Position numbers and translations under genes: made by a program. Under the pieces are notes generated by a model. The model saw nothing but the letters and a program-made list of their open reading frames with translations. It did no database searches and was not told the origin of the DNA. Positions 43,180-53,555 of a stretch of DNA of 64,000 nucleotides are shown here, one piece after another; the stretch's first letter is position 1, and each line of letters begins with the position of its first letter. The DNA lies in assembly GCA_034401135.1 (NCBI GenBank), contig JAWZSP010000009.1, positions 2,480,001-2,544,000 on the forward strand, given 5' to 3'. This DNA is from Volutella citrinella. Lineage: Eukaryota > Ascomycota > Sordariomycetes > Hypocreales > Nectriaceae.

Positions 43180-44453
43180 CTTGTTTGAGGTTGGGGAAGT
43201 TGGGGGATAGAGAAGAATGGGATTGGCAGTGGCGTTAATGCAGGTGCAGACTCTGGATCGGCGGCCGGAAGAGGGTCAGGATGCAGGAAAACCAGACGGC
43301 GGGAACAATCAAGCTTATTTAACAAGTGGCTGCCGAACCCCCCCTCAGCTCAGATGATCAGATAAGATATGCGGCCAATGGGCACTGACGAAGGATTGGC
43401 TTGGCATGCAGGCTAGACAAGGGTCCAAGTCGAATCACCGCCGACCGATCCCAGCCACCGCATGGAGCGCTTTTCCAAGACAGGCTCCATCACAGTCCGT
43501 TGACGCGTTATGCTTTTCAGGCTATTGCACCCAAGAGGCTCAGTCTGTACCCACCCTCTCGTGTTTAATCTCGCTAGCAACGGCATGGTGCTGGCCGGGC
43601 GGTCTGTACTGCCGTATGCCTAGAGCCCCGCACTCTTGGTCCGAGCCGAATCTCCGACTCGCCAAGCAATCTGATAAAAACAAACCCCGCATCGCTTTCC
43701 CAATGCAATGCAATGCGGTACGTACCACGAACCTACCTGCAGGAGAACGAACCATTGTGCCTGGCGGGAACCGGAGAGCGTGTCAGCCGGAATTAGCAGC
43801 CCGGATATTGCCGTACCAAAACCACGTGCTCGGGCTTTTCGCGTCTCAGGCAGGATGAAATCGTACCCTAGACCTGATGACCGAGAAAAGAAGGGATAAA
43901 TGAAGGCAATTAGATACACAGGCCTGTTTTAGGGCATTCTCATGCTTTGCCATCCCGTGCGCAACTGGAACGACCGGCTGAAGGCACATTGAGTGCTCTG
44001 ATCATATCTGCATAACTATTGCCACTCTCCTTGAACAAGTGGCACTGTCGCCCTATGACAGGCGTTCTCAGATCGTGCAATACTCAGACACAAACGGTTG
44101 ACGCAAGTCACGATGAACATGCTCTCGGGAAGGCGACTCTATGTACCATGCGTCATTAGAGCCAGGCCACTCAGATGAATCACCGGAAAAACATGTGGAA
44201 AGTGGACGCTGATGAAACATCTCTCGTATTCTGGAAGAAACCAATTGCTTGAATCTCAGAAAGGACTGTTCCGCTATGCTGTCTAGTGAACTCTCTAAGG
44301 ATCGACATATTCTATGACAACGACGATGATAACGAGACTATTTCTAGCCATGATGCGCCCAGTGATCAAACGAGCATTTTCAAATACGCCACTGAGGTGT
44401 CGATATGTCTGCCCTCAGTGACAATTTCCATCCAAATGAATTCCCATCCGAGA
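43180..44453. other. Intergenic region, 1.27 kb
   Basis: Upstream of the GPI-type gene (-) and 3' of the next minus-strand gene. ORFs at 43406-43919 overlap in several frames without motifs. Nothing supported. Confidence 0.4.
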
Positions 44454-45044
44454 TCACGTCGATGTGAGCGCGTGGTATGTATCATAAAAACTCTGCGCTA
44501 TATGCTCCGTCACCTGATGGACCTGTTCTGTGATGGCCTTCCGGGCGTATTTTCGTGTATAAGGCATGACAAGCGTGTTGCACTCGAGGGTATGGTCGAC
44601 ATAGATTTCCCAACCGACACCACCGCCGGCCGTTGTCGTGTCTGGCGGGGTCGCATCCGAGTCTGCCGGCGATGCCGCCTGGGGTTCGTCTTGGCGGCGA
44701 ACAGTCCAGGTGACCCATGTGATGACACCAGCATTCGTGTTTCCACGCGTTCGCATGCCGTCTGGCGTTTTCTGGTAGTAGGCGGGCCATGAGATGGTCT
44801 GGCCCACGCCTGCCACCAACGGGATCGAGCAAAGGACGTCATATCCGCGGACACTCTCGTCCCAGGGCTCAAAGAAAGGGTCATCTGCGATGGCAGACGG
44901 ATCCGGAGCGAGTTCATGATAGCGAACTATACCAGGAATCAGATCCAGGGTTGGGGTGAACTTCTGGAGCATCCCGACGGCGTACGACGGCGGAACATCT
45001 CTGGGAAGGGGGACCACCACTTTTGTGTGGCAGCGCGAGCGCAT
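44454..45044 (-). CDS. Hypothetical protein, DUF7053-like
   Basis: Single exon, 196 residues from the ATG at 45044 (MRSRCHTKVVVPLPRDVPPS); the frame extends two codons upstream without ATG. No signal peptide or membrane segment. Features are a start with V-V-V-P-L-P and FTPTLDLIPGIVRYHEL, then VRGYDVLCSIPLVAG, an Asp/Pro/Thr linker, and W-E-I-Y-V-D-H-T-L-E-C-N-T-L-V-M-P-Y with a helical C-terminus. The outline (N-terminal strands, late ECN.LM..Y.R block) recalls the fungal DUF7053 lipid-binding-like (START/SRPBCC-like) family. That is a weak resemblance by memory. Function is unknown. Confidence 0.55.
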   Translation of the reverse strand: MRSRCHTKVVVPLPRDVPPSYAVGMLQKFTPTLDLIPGIVRYHELAPDPSAIADDPFFEPWDESVRGYDVLCSIPLVAGVGQTISWPAYYQKTPDGMRTRGNTNAGVITWVTWTVRRQDEPQAASPADSDATPPDTTTAGGGVGWEIYVDHTLECNTLVMPYTRKYARKAITEQVHQVTEHIAQSFYDTYHALTST

Positions 45045-45896
45045 CGCCAAGTGAAGCTATCTGCATTTCTCACACGGACAAAGTTAGACAAGGCACGACA
45101 GACCGTCAGACGGGAAGGATCAGAACTGTGCCGCCGGCAGGCAGCTGGGAGTGCTTACCAATGTTGATCCAACCAACAACCAACCAATGCGATGCGCGAT
45201 TTTCCTCACTTTTGTCTCGCCCCCAGACATAAACGGACCATGAACAAGCGCTCACGTGATGTGCCAGTCGGCCGCCTGAAGAGAGGCGGCAAGTTCCGGG
45301 GCCAGTGGAGGAGATCAGAAATTGTTAGCGTTCTGAAGCAAGGCGCGATACCCCACATGATGGATGGGGAAGCAGGGATTACGTACGGGTCTGTGTGAGA
45401 ATGCAGGACAACAACTTCAAGTTTGGCGCATAAAACGATGCATCCCGCATCCAGGCACTCCGCCAGTGATTTCTACGAGCCCCGTGCAGTAGTTTCGAGA
45501 CAGCTCTATGAGTTGGCCTCATCAGGGCTGAACTGCCGCATACGACATGTTTGTCACGCCCAGACAAGCCCGGTGTGTTTGTGGCACACCTGGCTCAGTC
45601 GACAGTGTTGTCACAAGCAAAAGCAATTACGGCCAGTTTGTTTGCGGCGCCTTGAAAGTCCCGTTGGCTATACGTTCTCCGTCAAGTTGCCAAAGTTGGA
45701 TGACACGCACTCCACGCTTTATCGACGACGGCAACGGATACAAACCCGTCACATCCAAGCCCTGGCTCTCATTGGAGCCATCTGAATCACGTGTATTTAT
45801 TTACTACTTCTTGATGGCTTTGGAATATATATTCTTTCATCCCGACCATGATATGTCTTATCAAACCAGCTCATCTTCAACTCCCACACAGCCGAA
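45045..45896. other. Divergent intergenic region
   Basis: Between the DUF7053-like gene (-) and the J-like membrane protein gene (+). Short ORFs only. Confidence 0.4.
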
Positions 45897-46547
45897 ATGT
45901 CCCAAGCACACCGCCCCAGACAACCAAACAACGCCGAGACTGACACCCAAAATGACATCCAGCACGACTGTGGGCATGGATCCCGTGTGGCACCGACCAC
46001 GGCAGTCGGCCGCCTGACCGGATGGGCTGTGTGGGCCGTCCAGTCAATTGCGTCGACCATGGTTATCTTCCTCGTGGTCCACGTTATTGCTTCCCTACAC
46101 GACATACTATTCTGGCACCTAGATGATACCAGGGCCTTGCAGAACGACGCTGATGCCGCCGGCCATCTCCGCCATATTTGCCGCATTCATTACCACATGT
46201 ACAAGACCGATACTCGACGCGAGCCTCAGACATTCTTCGAGTTGTTGGGCCTGGACCCATCCACGAAGCCATTTTCCGACGCGGATGCTGCCTGGCTTGA
46301 GCCTGGCCACACCGCCGCAAATGAGGCCGAAATCGTCATCCTCCAGCAGTGGTCAATCAACAGGGAGCGCCTGTCGACTAAGCAAGGAAGGTGTGCGGAG
46401 AAAGTCCACCTGGACCAGGCTGCTTCCGTGCTGTTGGAACCGAGAAAGGCTCGCATCTATGTGGGTGTCATCATGGCGCAAATCAACCGACACACACGAC
46501 GCCAACACAGGCTCAAGACGTTGGAGGGGGTTTGCGCTAGCGATTAG
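45897..46547 (+). CDS. Hypothetical single-pass membrane protein with a degenerate J-domain-like segment
   Basis: Single exon, 216 residues, ATG at 45897. The N-terminus is polar (RPRQPNNAETDTQND). One hydrophobic segment follows at about residues 41-67 (GWAVWAVQSIASTMVIFLVV). C-terminal to it, TFFELLGLDPSTKPFSDADA recalls the start of a J domain, and KVHLDQAASVLLEPRKARIY recalls its last helix (A..VL.D..KR..Y). The diagnostic HPD tripeptide is absent, so it is unlikely to activate Hsp70 as a normal J protein. The family is unrecognised, and expression is unproven. Confidence 0.5.
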   Translation: MSQAHRPRQPNNAETDTQNDIQHDCGHGSRVAPTTAVGRLTGWAVWAVQSIASTMVIFLVVHVIASLHDILFWHLDDTRALQNDADAAGHLRHICRIHYHMYKTDTRREPQTFFELLGLDPSTKPFSDADAAWLEPGHTAANEAEIVILQQWSINRERLSTKQGRCAEKVHLDQAASVLLEPRKARIYVGVIMAQINRHTRRQHRLKTLEGVCASD

Positions 46548-48412
46548 AGAGGAACCAAGTACAAAAATCCACAATCGCGTTCATATTGCTTGCTAGATGG
46601 GAAATGATGCAAGCCGTTGTTGATACTTTACCGGTAGACTCTTCAATATGAGCGAAACCTAATGGAAATACCACAACAGACTTACCATCTGCCGATTGAT
46701 TACGCGAATGCCCTGTTCAAGTCCTCTTGGACCATGGCTCATGCTCCGCAGCCCCCACAACTTTTACAGAGGCGACATCTTGGTGGAAGCGACTATTTTT
46801 TGACGCAAACGACGTTTTTTGACGGAAACGACATTATTCGACGGAAATGACAATCTTTGATGGGAAACGACCTTTTTGGACGGAAATAAAAATCTTTGAT
46901 AGAATCATCTATCCTTGATAGTATGCTTCTCGCCGCCGCAACGCTACCCTCCTTGTTGGAAGCCAGGCATGTCGTGAGGTCTCAATAGTCGGGTATACTT
47001 GGCCACCTGTGTCTGAGCAGAAACGCTACAACAAAAAGAAGACAAAGAAAAGCCACCCGTTTTCTCCGCAGCGCTAACTGTTACCCTCGATTGGATCTTC
47101 GACGTATTCTTGTAATTTTCCTGTCGGCCAATTGACAAGATATAACACTGGACAGCCTCACACCCAGTTCCCATCATCGTCACATCCTGCCATCAAGGCC
47201 CCGCTTTCCCTTGTCCAATAGTGTGAGGTCTTTGGTCAATGCCTCGTGTCAATCGTCGTGGGGCGCAGCAACTGACATCAGCTCAGATGAAAGCAGGCAG
47301 TGTTATCTGTTCGATAATTGCAAACCTGCCGTCATGCGAGATTGTGTTGCCTTCTGCTTGTTGGGGTAGACTACAAATAGCACGGCTAACTGCTGCGGCT
47401 AACTGCTGCTCCAACAAGCCGCCTTGCATTGGGCACAAGCCCCAGCTTGCTTGCCCATATGATCACGAGCCTGTCAAGTTGCCATGGTGACAAAGCGATG
47501 CTGCCAGGATCCAATCACCTCAGCATCGTCGATTTCTTTCCTCAGGATATTGTATTCATTTAGCAGCCTGTCTCACCGGCTACCCTACCAAAGGTGCACC
47601 TACTGAAGCCATTGCATGAAGTCTCTCGAGGTCGAGGAGGACATTAATTCAGGCGCGCCCACCAACAGGCCTGCCTGCCTGGCCACTGATATCGCGGCAA
47701 TGTTCCTAATCTGGGGAATAGGCGGTGTAATTTTATCCAGAGTCGCTGGCCCATTGCCCGATGCGGCAGGTTCCGGATCTGGCAATGTTCTGTCTCCCCG
47801 GCTGGGATGTCTTGCTAGGGATCGAAGGAATAAAGATTATCCTAAAGCCCATGCGTATCCATAACGACATCTATGATCTCTGGAACCTTGTCTGTTATCT
47901 TCTTGTGTGCTTGGGAGTAACGCACGGCCCTAAACAGAATTTGGCTACGCCTGTGCTCCGCTTCAATTTATTACGATGCCAATCGGATACTATTAGTCGT
48001 TGTCATCCCGACGTCATCAACGTCAGTGGCTTATCAAGGCTCCTATCGCACAGCAGACAACTGCCGACATATACCCTTATCGACGCCACTACATTACTTG
48101 GCGCCTTCAGCTCGGCGTCATTGTCGCAGTGAGCTTCAACTCAGATTGTCGCTTATGCATGGTAACCCTCGAGAGGACGACCTGGACTCCATGTAACCGA
48201 GCGTTGAAACATGGCTAATGCGTTTGGGTTACTTAGCCCATGAGCCTGATTAGTAGATTCTTGACTCTTGTGCGCAATAGCGGTCAAGCAGTGCTGGTTT
48301 AAGGATCGACCCCTCCCGGGCCGCACTCGAAGCCTTTCCTTTCCCCTCTTTCCCAGTGAATTCTCCCTACATACAATTTCAATCTACCAATTTACAAGTC
48401 AAACCCGCCATC
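46548..48412. other. Intergenic region, 1.9 kb
   Basis: Holds the degenerate 19-20-bp tandem array at 46790-46906 and a perfect 13-bp tandem duplication cggctaactgctg (47383-47395 and 47396-47408). ORFs at 47616-48132 have no motifs. The last few hundred bases should be the sulfite-oxidase-like gene promoter. Confidence 0.45.
46790..46906. repeat. Degenerate 19-20-bp tandem repeat array, six units
   Basis: Units start at 46790, 46810, 46829, 46848, 46868 and 46887. The consensus is close to cgac(a/g)ttttttgacggaaa, and divergence increases towards the right end. Confidence 0.75.
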
Positions 48413-50171
48413 ATGCCGTCTGCAGATCTTGATTTGAATTTCAAGACTGCCAATCGTCCAGATGAGTGGAAGATTGAGCAAGGTCTCTCTGGGGCCGTCC
48501 TTCCGGTCCTCGATATGACCGGCGCAGACACCAAAACTGTGCCCCCGCAAGTTTTTGGCGCACTCACTGAAGACAGAGCAGCCATCAAGGCTGTCGGTGA
48601 CCGCAAGAAGCTCTTTGCCCGGGAGCGCAAGGGCTGGAAAGGGTAGGTGTCTGTCATCTGGGATACGGGACTGCCGGATTGATGATGCCCATAGATTTGT
48701 CGAGTGGGAAGACCACCCCGATAAGAAAGCGGCCGCTCACAAGATCCTGACCTCTCAGACATTCCCCCCAAACCCGGAGTTCCAGATGGGACCTATCCCA
48801 GCTACCAATCCAGTCCTCCCAGGCACCCACTGGAAGATGTGGCATCACGCCGTTGGTGGTGAGCTTGATGCCGTCCCCGACGATTCATGGAAGACGGTTC
48901 TCGAGGAGAAGCATCAAGACATGCTTCATCTGCTCCAATTTCCCTACAATGGCGAACCACCCAAGCGGTTGGTCACGGATAAGCCAGTGACACCCAACGA
49001 TCTGCATTTCGTTCGCAACCACGGCGGCATCCCCATCATCAATAAGAACGACTTCAGCTTTGCCATGGACGGTCTGGTCGCCAACCCGAAGTCATTCACG
49101 CTAGATGACATCATGGACGAGTCACGATTCCCACGTGTCAAGAAGATGGTGACGATCCAGTGCTCGGGCACGCGACGCATTGAGCAGATCCTCAAATACC
49201 CGGGTCAGGGCGACGAAGTGCCACAGGCTCCATGGGCCGAAGGGGCCATTGGAACGGCAGAGTACGAGGGCATCAGCCTCAAGAAGGTCATCAAGGAATG
49301 CGGTGGCCTAAAGGATGGGGCCAAGCACGTCGAGTTCTACGGCGCCGAAACGTACTTCAAGGACGACAAGTGCATGAACTACCTCGTCAGTGTGCCGTGG
49401 TCCAAGGTCCAGGCCAACGAAGTGCTCCTGGCGTGGAACATGAACGGCAAGCCGCTCCCCAAGATCCACGGGTACCCGCTCAGGGTCGTGGTTCTGGGCT
49501 ACATTGGTGCGCGGAGCGTAAAGTGGCTGTATCGCATCAAGGCCATCAAGAATCCATCGCGCGCACCGGTCCAGAGCGCCGAGTATCTCTACTTCCCGCA
49601 GCAGGTCGGCAAGCACAACTTCCGCATGACGGACGGCATCCAGATCCAAGAGATGCCCGTCAGCTCGGCCATCATGTCGCCGTGGACGAAGCAGGTCGTT
49701 GTCCACGAGGGCGCCATCCGGTGCAAGGGCTGGGCGTACTCGGGCGGCGGGCGATGGCCTGAGCGCGTCGAGCTGTCGGCGGACGGCGGCTTCAACTGGT
49801 ATCCCGTGCCGCTGGACAAGCTCTCCAAGAAGCGCAAGTGGACGTGGCGCACGTGGGAGCTGGATCTCCCGTGCGACGTCGAGGGCTGGGTTGAGATTGT
49901 CGCGCGATGCTGGGACAATGCGCTCAACACGCAGCCGCCAGATGTGCGCACCGCATGGAACTGGGGCCTGCACGTCACCAGCTCGTGCCACCGCATTTCC
50001 GTCTACAGCGTCAACAAGAAGCATCCCACCACCAAGGCGCGCATGGAGGAGATGGAGCGCCGGGGCGTGCCATTTGCACCGCTGACAGTGCCTTTGAGCT
50101 TCCCGTCGCAGTCTTGGGAGGACTATGAAAAGTTTTGGAAGGAGCACGATCCGCGCGATGCGGAGGAGTAG
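48413..50171 (+). CDS. Sulfite oxidase-like molybdenum-cofactor enzyme
   Basis: Exons 48413-48642 and 48695-50171, with a 52-nt intron (GTAGGT to ATAG), give 568 residues. It has the oxidoreductase molybdopterin domain then the Mo-co dimerisation domain. By family it would oxidise sulfite or a related substrate. There is no cytochrome b5 heme domain and no clear targeting peptide. Visible blocks are FVRNHGGIPII, the molybdenum-ligand Cys in VTIQCSGTRRIE (families usually show QCAGNRR), AEYEGISLKKVIKECGG, and GYPLRVVVLGYIGARSVKWL, where the usual Pro before G-x-x-G is Leu. The dimerisation domain includes VELSADGGFNWYPV and WELDLPCDVEGWVEIVARCWDN. The N-terminal 80 residues (MPSADLDLNFKTANRPDEW) look like an extension. 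It could act in sulfite detoxification. Confidence 0.85.
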
Positions 50172-50695
50172 CAGGGTTGCAATTGTGCCTTGTCTTGGAT
50201 GTAGCTGCTAGTTAGTATGTTGCGTGGTGCTATCCTTGCTGGATTTGTTTGTGCGTGGTGCTGACCTTACTGGATGATGACACAGTCTGTCGACGGACTA
50301 GTCGGGCCTTTTCTTGCTTGTACCGTAATAACCGAAAAAGCATACGATTAGCCAATTGGGAGACTCGTATTTGTGATTAATCGCCGTGATGCAACCACTA
50401 CGAACCCCTCGCCGGGTCTGGATGCAGCCCCACCTACCACGCTACAACTCTGAATAATGGCTTACGCTTTAGCCACTTGCAGGGTGGTCGGCATCCTCGG
50501 ATCTTTGCTCTGCTGCGTAGGAAGTGAGGGCTGCTTTATGACGTCGTATCATTGATGCCCCTCCATTTCTGCTGAAGCTTCGGCTGGGATCCAACGAAAG
50601 GTTCATACAGCAGCTGTCTGTGTAGACTGAGCGCACAGAACAACATATCAGAAGCCATCGCCAACTGAGATTCGTCGGGAATCTCGACACTCAAC
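50172..50695. other. Intergenic region upstream of the DyP peroxidase
   Basis: 524 bp between two + strand genes. A short direct repeat gcgtggtgct occurs near 50223 and 50253. No other feature. Confidence 0.4.
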
Positions 50696-51655
50696 ATGGG
50701 CGTGTGTGCCACAGCTCGCCATCAGGGCATCGACGGCCCCCTCACTCTCTGCGCCACTTTCCTCACCCTCACGGCCAAACCTGGACAGAATGCAGTCAAC
50801 ACAATCCGCTCGACCCTCGCCAGTGTCGCAGATGTCACCAAAAACGTCGCCATCCGCGACCTCCAGTCCAACTTGGCCTGCACAGTCGGCATTGGAAGCG
50901 ACTTCTGGAACCGCCTGACAAAAGCTCGTCGGCCAAAGGAGCTGCGTCCCCTGCCCGTCTTCGCCGGCAACGTCCATGCCATGGTGTCAACGCCTGGAGA
51001 CATATTCTTCCACATCCGGTCGAATCGCAAGGATCTCTGCTTCGAGCTCGAGAAGCAAGTCATGTCGCAATTGCACGACGCCGTCGATATCGCCGATGTA
51101 ACCAGCGGCTTCCGCTACTTTGATGCGCGTGACTTGCTTGGCTTTGTTGACGGGACTGCCAATCCGGTCGGTGCTGAAGTCCTCGACGCGACGGTGGTTA
51201 CTCAGGATGACGATCCTGATGCAGTCGGTGGCAGCTATGTCGTCGTGCAAAAGTATCTGCACAATATAGACGCATGGCAGGCGCTCAAGACGGAAGAACA
51301 GGAGTCGATTATTGGACGGACCAAGATTGACAACATGGAGCTCAACGATGCGCCAGAAGGCAAGCAGGCTGCTCACAAGACCCTCGCCGTCGTAACGGAT
51401 GATGATGGCAACGAGCTCGATATTCTAAGAGACAACATGCCTTTTGGATGCCCGGCATCGGGAGAGTTTGGCACCTACTTTATCGGCTACTCCTCCAAAC
51501 TTTGGGTCACGGAGCGCATGCTGGAGCGGATGTTTGTTGGTGTTCCAGTCGGGTTTCATGACCGGATCCTCGACTACTCTAAGCCTGTTACAGGCAGTAC
51601 GTTTTTTGTACCCTCTGCCGACTTCCTGGCAGGACTGGAGGACGTGGATGATTAG
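50696..51655 (+). CDS. DyP-type heme peroxidase
   Basis: Single exon, 319 residues, near the 300-320 of small bacterial-like DyP (YfeX-type) enzymes and shorter than secreted basidiomycete DyPs. It has no signal peptide, so is probably cytosolic. The signature GFVDGTANP (GxxDG) is near residue 153, with catalytic Asp. Proximal heme His is likely in the AAHKTLA block, after GRTKIDNMELNDAP. The heme-pocket Arg is in ILRDNMPFG, and GTYFIGYSSKLWVTERML follows. It uses H2O2 to oxidise dyes, phenols or porphyrins. The short form and lack of introns might reflect bacterial ancestry, but such genes are widespread in ascomycetes. It follows the sulfite-oxidase-like gene on the same strand. Confidence 0.88.
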   Translation: MGVCATARHQGIDGPLTLCATFLTLTAKPGQNAVNTIRSTLASVADVTKNVAIRDLQSNLACTVGIGSDFWNRLTKARRPKELRPLPVFAGNVHAMVSTPGDIFFHIRSNRKDLCFELEKQVMSQLHDAVDIADVTSGFRYFDARDLLGFVDGTANPVGAEVLDATVVTQDDDPDAVGGSYVVVQKYLHNIDAWQALKTEEQESIIGRTKIDNMELNDAPEGKQAAHKTLAVVTDDDGNELDILRDNMPFGCPASGEFGTYFIGYSSKLWVTERMLERMFVGVPVGFHDRILDYSKPVTGSTFFVPSADFLAGLEDVDD

Positions 51656-51995
51656 GGGAGCATCTCCTACTTGACTCGACGACGTAGTCAACCTCCCTTC
51701 CGACCCATGTGGCTGTGGTGGCACTTGAAACAGAGCAGGACAGTGTCAATTTCCCCACAAGCGCAGGTTATGAATGGTGCTGCAATCTAGAGCGAGGCAG
51801 TGTGAACAGGGATAGATGGCCTTTGTGTCTGGCTACTTATTGCTGGATTGATGGGGTAATATATGATAACCCTGAGACATCAGTTTTACCCTATTTCGCC
51901 AACACAGACTTACAATTCCAGCTCGTTGCCAGACTTGTATCCCCCTTTCCATCCCAGATACTCCGATACGGGTATGGACAGTGTTCTACCAGTCA
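51656..51995. other. Convergent intergenic region
   Basis: 3' flanks of the DyP peroxidase (+) and tannase-family esterase (-). No feature seen. Confidence 0.45.
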
Positions 51996-53555
51996 TTAGC
52001 TCACGAATACCTCTTTCAAGACAAACAACCTACTTCTTTGCGCAACTCTCTTCTTCGTCACATCATCACTCTCGTGTTTTGTGCCAATCAGCTCAGTGGG
52101 AGCAGCGTCTCTCTCAACCCACTTCACCAACGCGAGCAGAGCATTGTCGTCTGCATCTAGCCTGCTCTTGTCCAAAGGATACGTTTGGCCAACATTCCAG
52201 GCACCAGGCCCGCCGCTGCAGTGCGACATGCCTGGTATGAAGAACAGTCGGTAAAACGACTGCATTTCTTCCACTGTTAGATTGAGTGCTCCTTGGACTC
52301 GATTGAAGTAGTCGAGGGACAAGCCCGATGTGACGGTTACATCGCTGCGCCCGTGGTACGCGAGAACTTTGCCCCCCTTCTTGTAGAATCCACCAAGATC
52401 AGGGCTATTGAATGAGATGCCACCGGGGTTTAGCTGGACAGCAAAATCCATGTCTGCTTCAGTAAACCGTTGGGATGACCAAGTAGTGTCATTGTACACT
52501 GCACCACGCCAAAAGTCATCGACCAGACGGTATGACAGCTCAGTACCATTGACCTGATTATTAGAGAACACACCCGTAGAGACCCCAAGATCGAAAGAAG
52601 GGTACACATTGCGGCCCTGGGCGTCGGTTAGAGGCTCGTACGCCGCCCTGACAGAGATAACCTGCTGAGGCGTGAGGCAGAATGACGAGTTCAGTGCACC
52701 TGTTCCACAAGCCAGCAGCTGTGGGTCGAATTTGAAGTCGGTCGGATCATCAATGATGCCGTCCTGCACTCCATCCAAGGCATCAAGCATTTCAATTTGT
52801 TTGGCCACGATCGAGGGCCACTGCTCAGGCCGGACATAGGCAGGCGAGTCGAACTGCGGCCAGCCAATGCGCTTTGCGAGGAGAGCCTTGGAGGCAACAA
52901 TGCGAAGCCAGTTCACAGCAGGCGCACCGACGAGAATTCCGTCAAAGTCCTCGGGCCACATTTGGGCGGTTTGGATGCCTTGTCGACCACCTGTGCTGCA
53001 GCCTTGGTAGTAACTCTTGCGGGCATCAGCGCCGTAGTACTGGCGGATTACCTTCTTGCCCATCTCAGCCTCGACGTGGATGGCCCTATGGCCCCAGTCG
53101 TTGAGCACTTCTGGCTGGTTGAGGAAGAAGTCGTGGCCAGATTCTCCGTCATGGCCGGCATTGGTCCCAAATGCAGCGAAACCAAGCTGTGCGCCGTTCT
53201 GCATGGTTCGATAGTCGATGCATCCGCCAGTCCCGCCGTTTCCTGTCGCAAGGAACCTTTGGTTCCATTCGTCTGGTAACCAAGCCTCGACACGGATGGA
53301 GCTCGCTTTGGATGTGGGGATTGTCATGACGACACGGCAGAGATCCGTCGTGGTGTTGGCGCTGAATTTGGATCCGCCACATGATGCAACCGTGTCAGGC
53401 AATTGTATGCTGTGAGCTTTGGATAGATGCTCAGCAGTCTCAATGACAACCCCGGGCACAGCGAGGGACTTTGCAGAGCATCGTGAAATGGTCGTCCTAG
53501 ACGTAGCCGGGGTGGCAAGAGCCCCGAGGCAAAGCAAGTATTGCAAGTAAAGCAT
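51996..53555 (-). CDS. Secreted tannase / feruloyl esterase family enzyme
   Basis: Hydrolyses ester bonds of tannins or feruloylated plant cell walls outside the cell. Single exon, 519 residues. Signal peptide MLYLQYLLCLGALATPATS. The family nucleophile elbow is GCSTGGRQG, with the Cys next to catalytic Ser. Catalytic Asp is in HGRSDVTVTSG, and His with its paired Cys in IPGMSHCSGGPG, so the CS-D-HC arrangement of the family is complete. GNGGTGGCIDY and GAPAVNWLR are further family blocks. The extreme C-terminus (from TKHESDDVTKKR) diverges from the usual ending and lacks the late Cys of many members, so the last 20 residues may be shortened or an unrecognised terminal intron may exist. Confidence 0.88.
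   Translation of the reverse strand: MLYLQYLLCLGALATPATSRTTISRCSAKSLAVPGVVIETAEHLSKAHSIQLPDTVASCGGSKFSANTTTDLCRVVMTIPTSKASSIRVEAWLPDEWNQRFLATGNGGTGGCIDYRTMQNGAQLGFAAFGTNAGHDGESGHDFFLNQPEVLNDWGHRAIHVEAEMGKKVIRQYYGADARKSYYQGCSTGGRQGIQTAQMWPEDFDGILVGAPAVNWLRIVASKALLAKRIGWPQFDSPAYVRPEQWPSIVAKQIEMLDALDGVQDGIIDDPTDFKFDPQLLACGTGALNSSFCLTPQQVISVRAAYEPLTDAQGRNVYPSFDLGVSTGVFSNNQVNGTELSYRLVDDFWRGAVYNDTTWSSQRFTEADMDFAVQLNPGGISFNSPDLGGFYKKGGKVLAYHGRSDVTVTSGLSLDYFNRVQGALNLTVEEMQSFYRLFFIPGMSHCSGGPGAWNVGQTYPLDKSRLDADDNALLALVKWVERDAAPTELIGTKHESDDVTKKRVAQRSRLFVLKEVFVS

Noticed and set aside
43406..43919. 150-codon + ORF and 99-codon - ORF
   Set aside because: Mutually overlapping, no family motif, no splice signals extending them.
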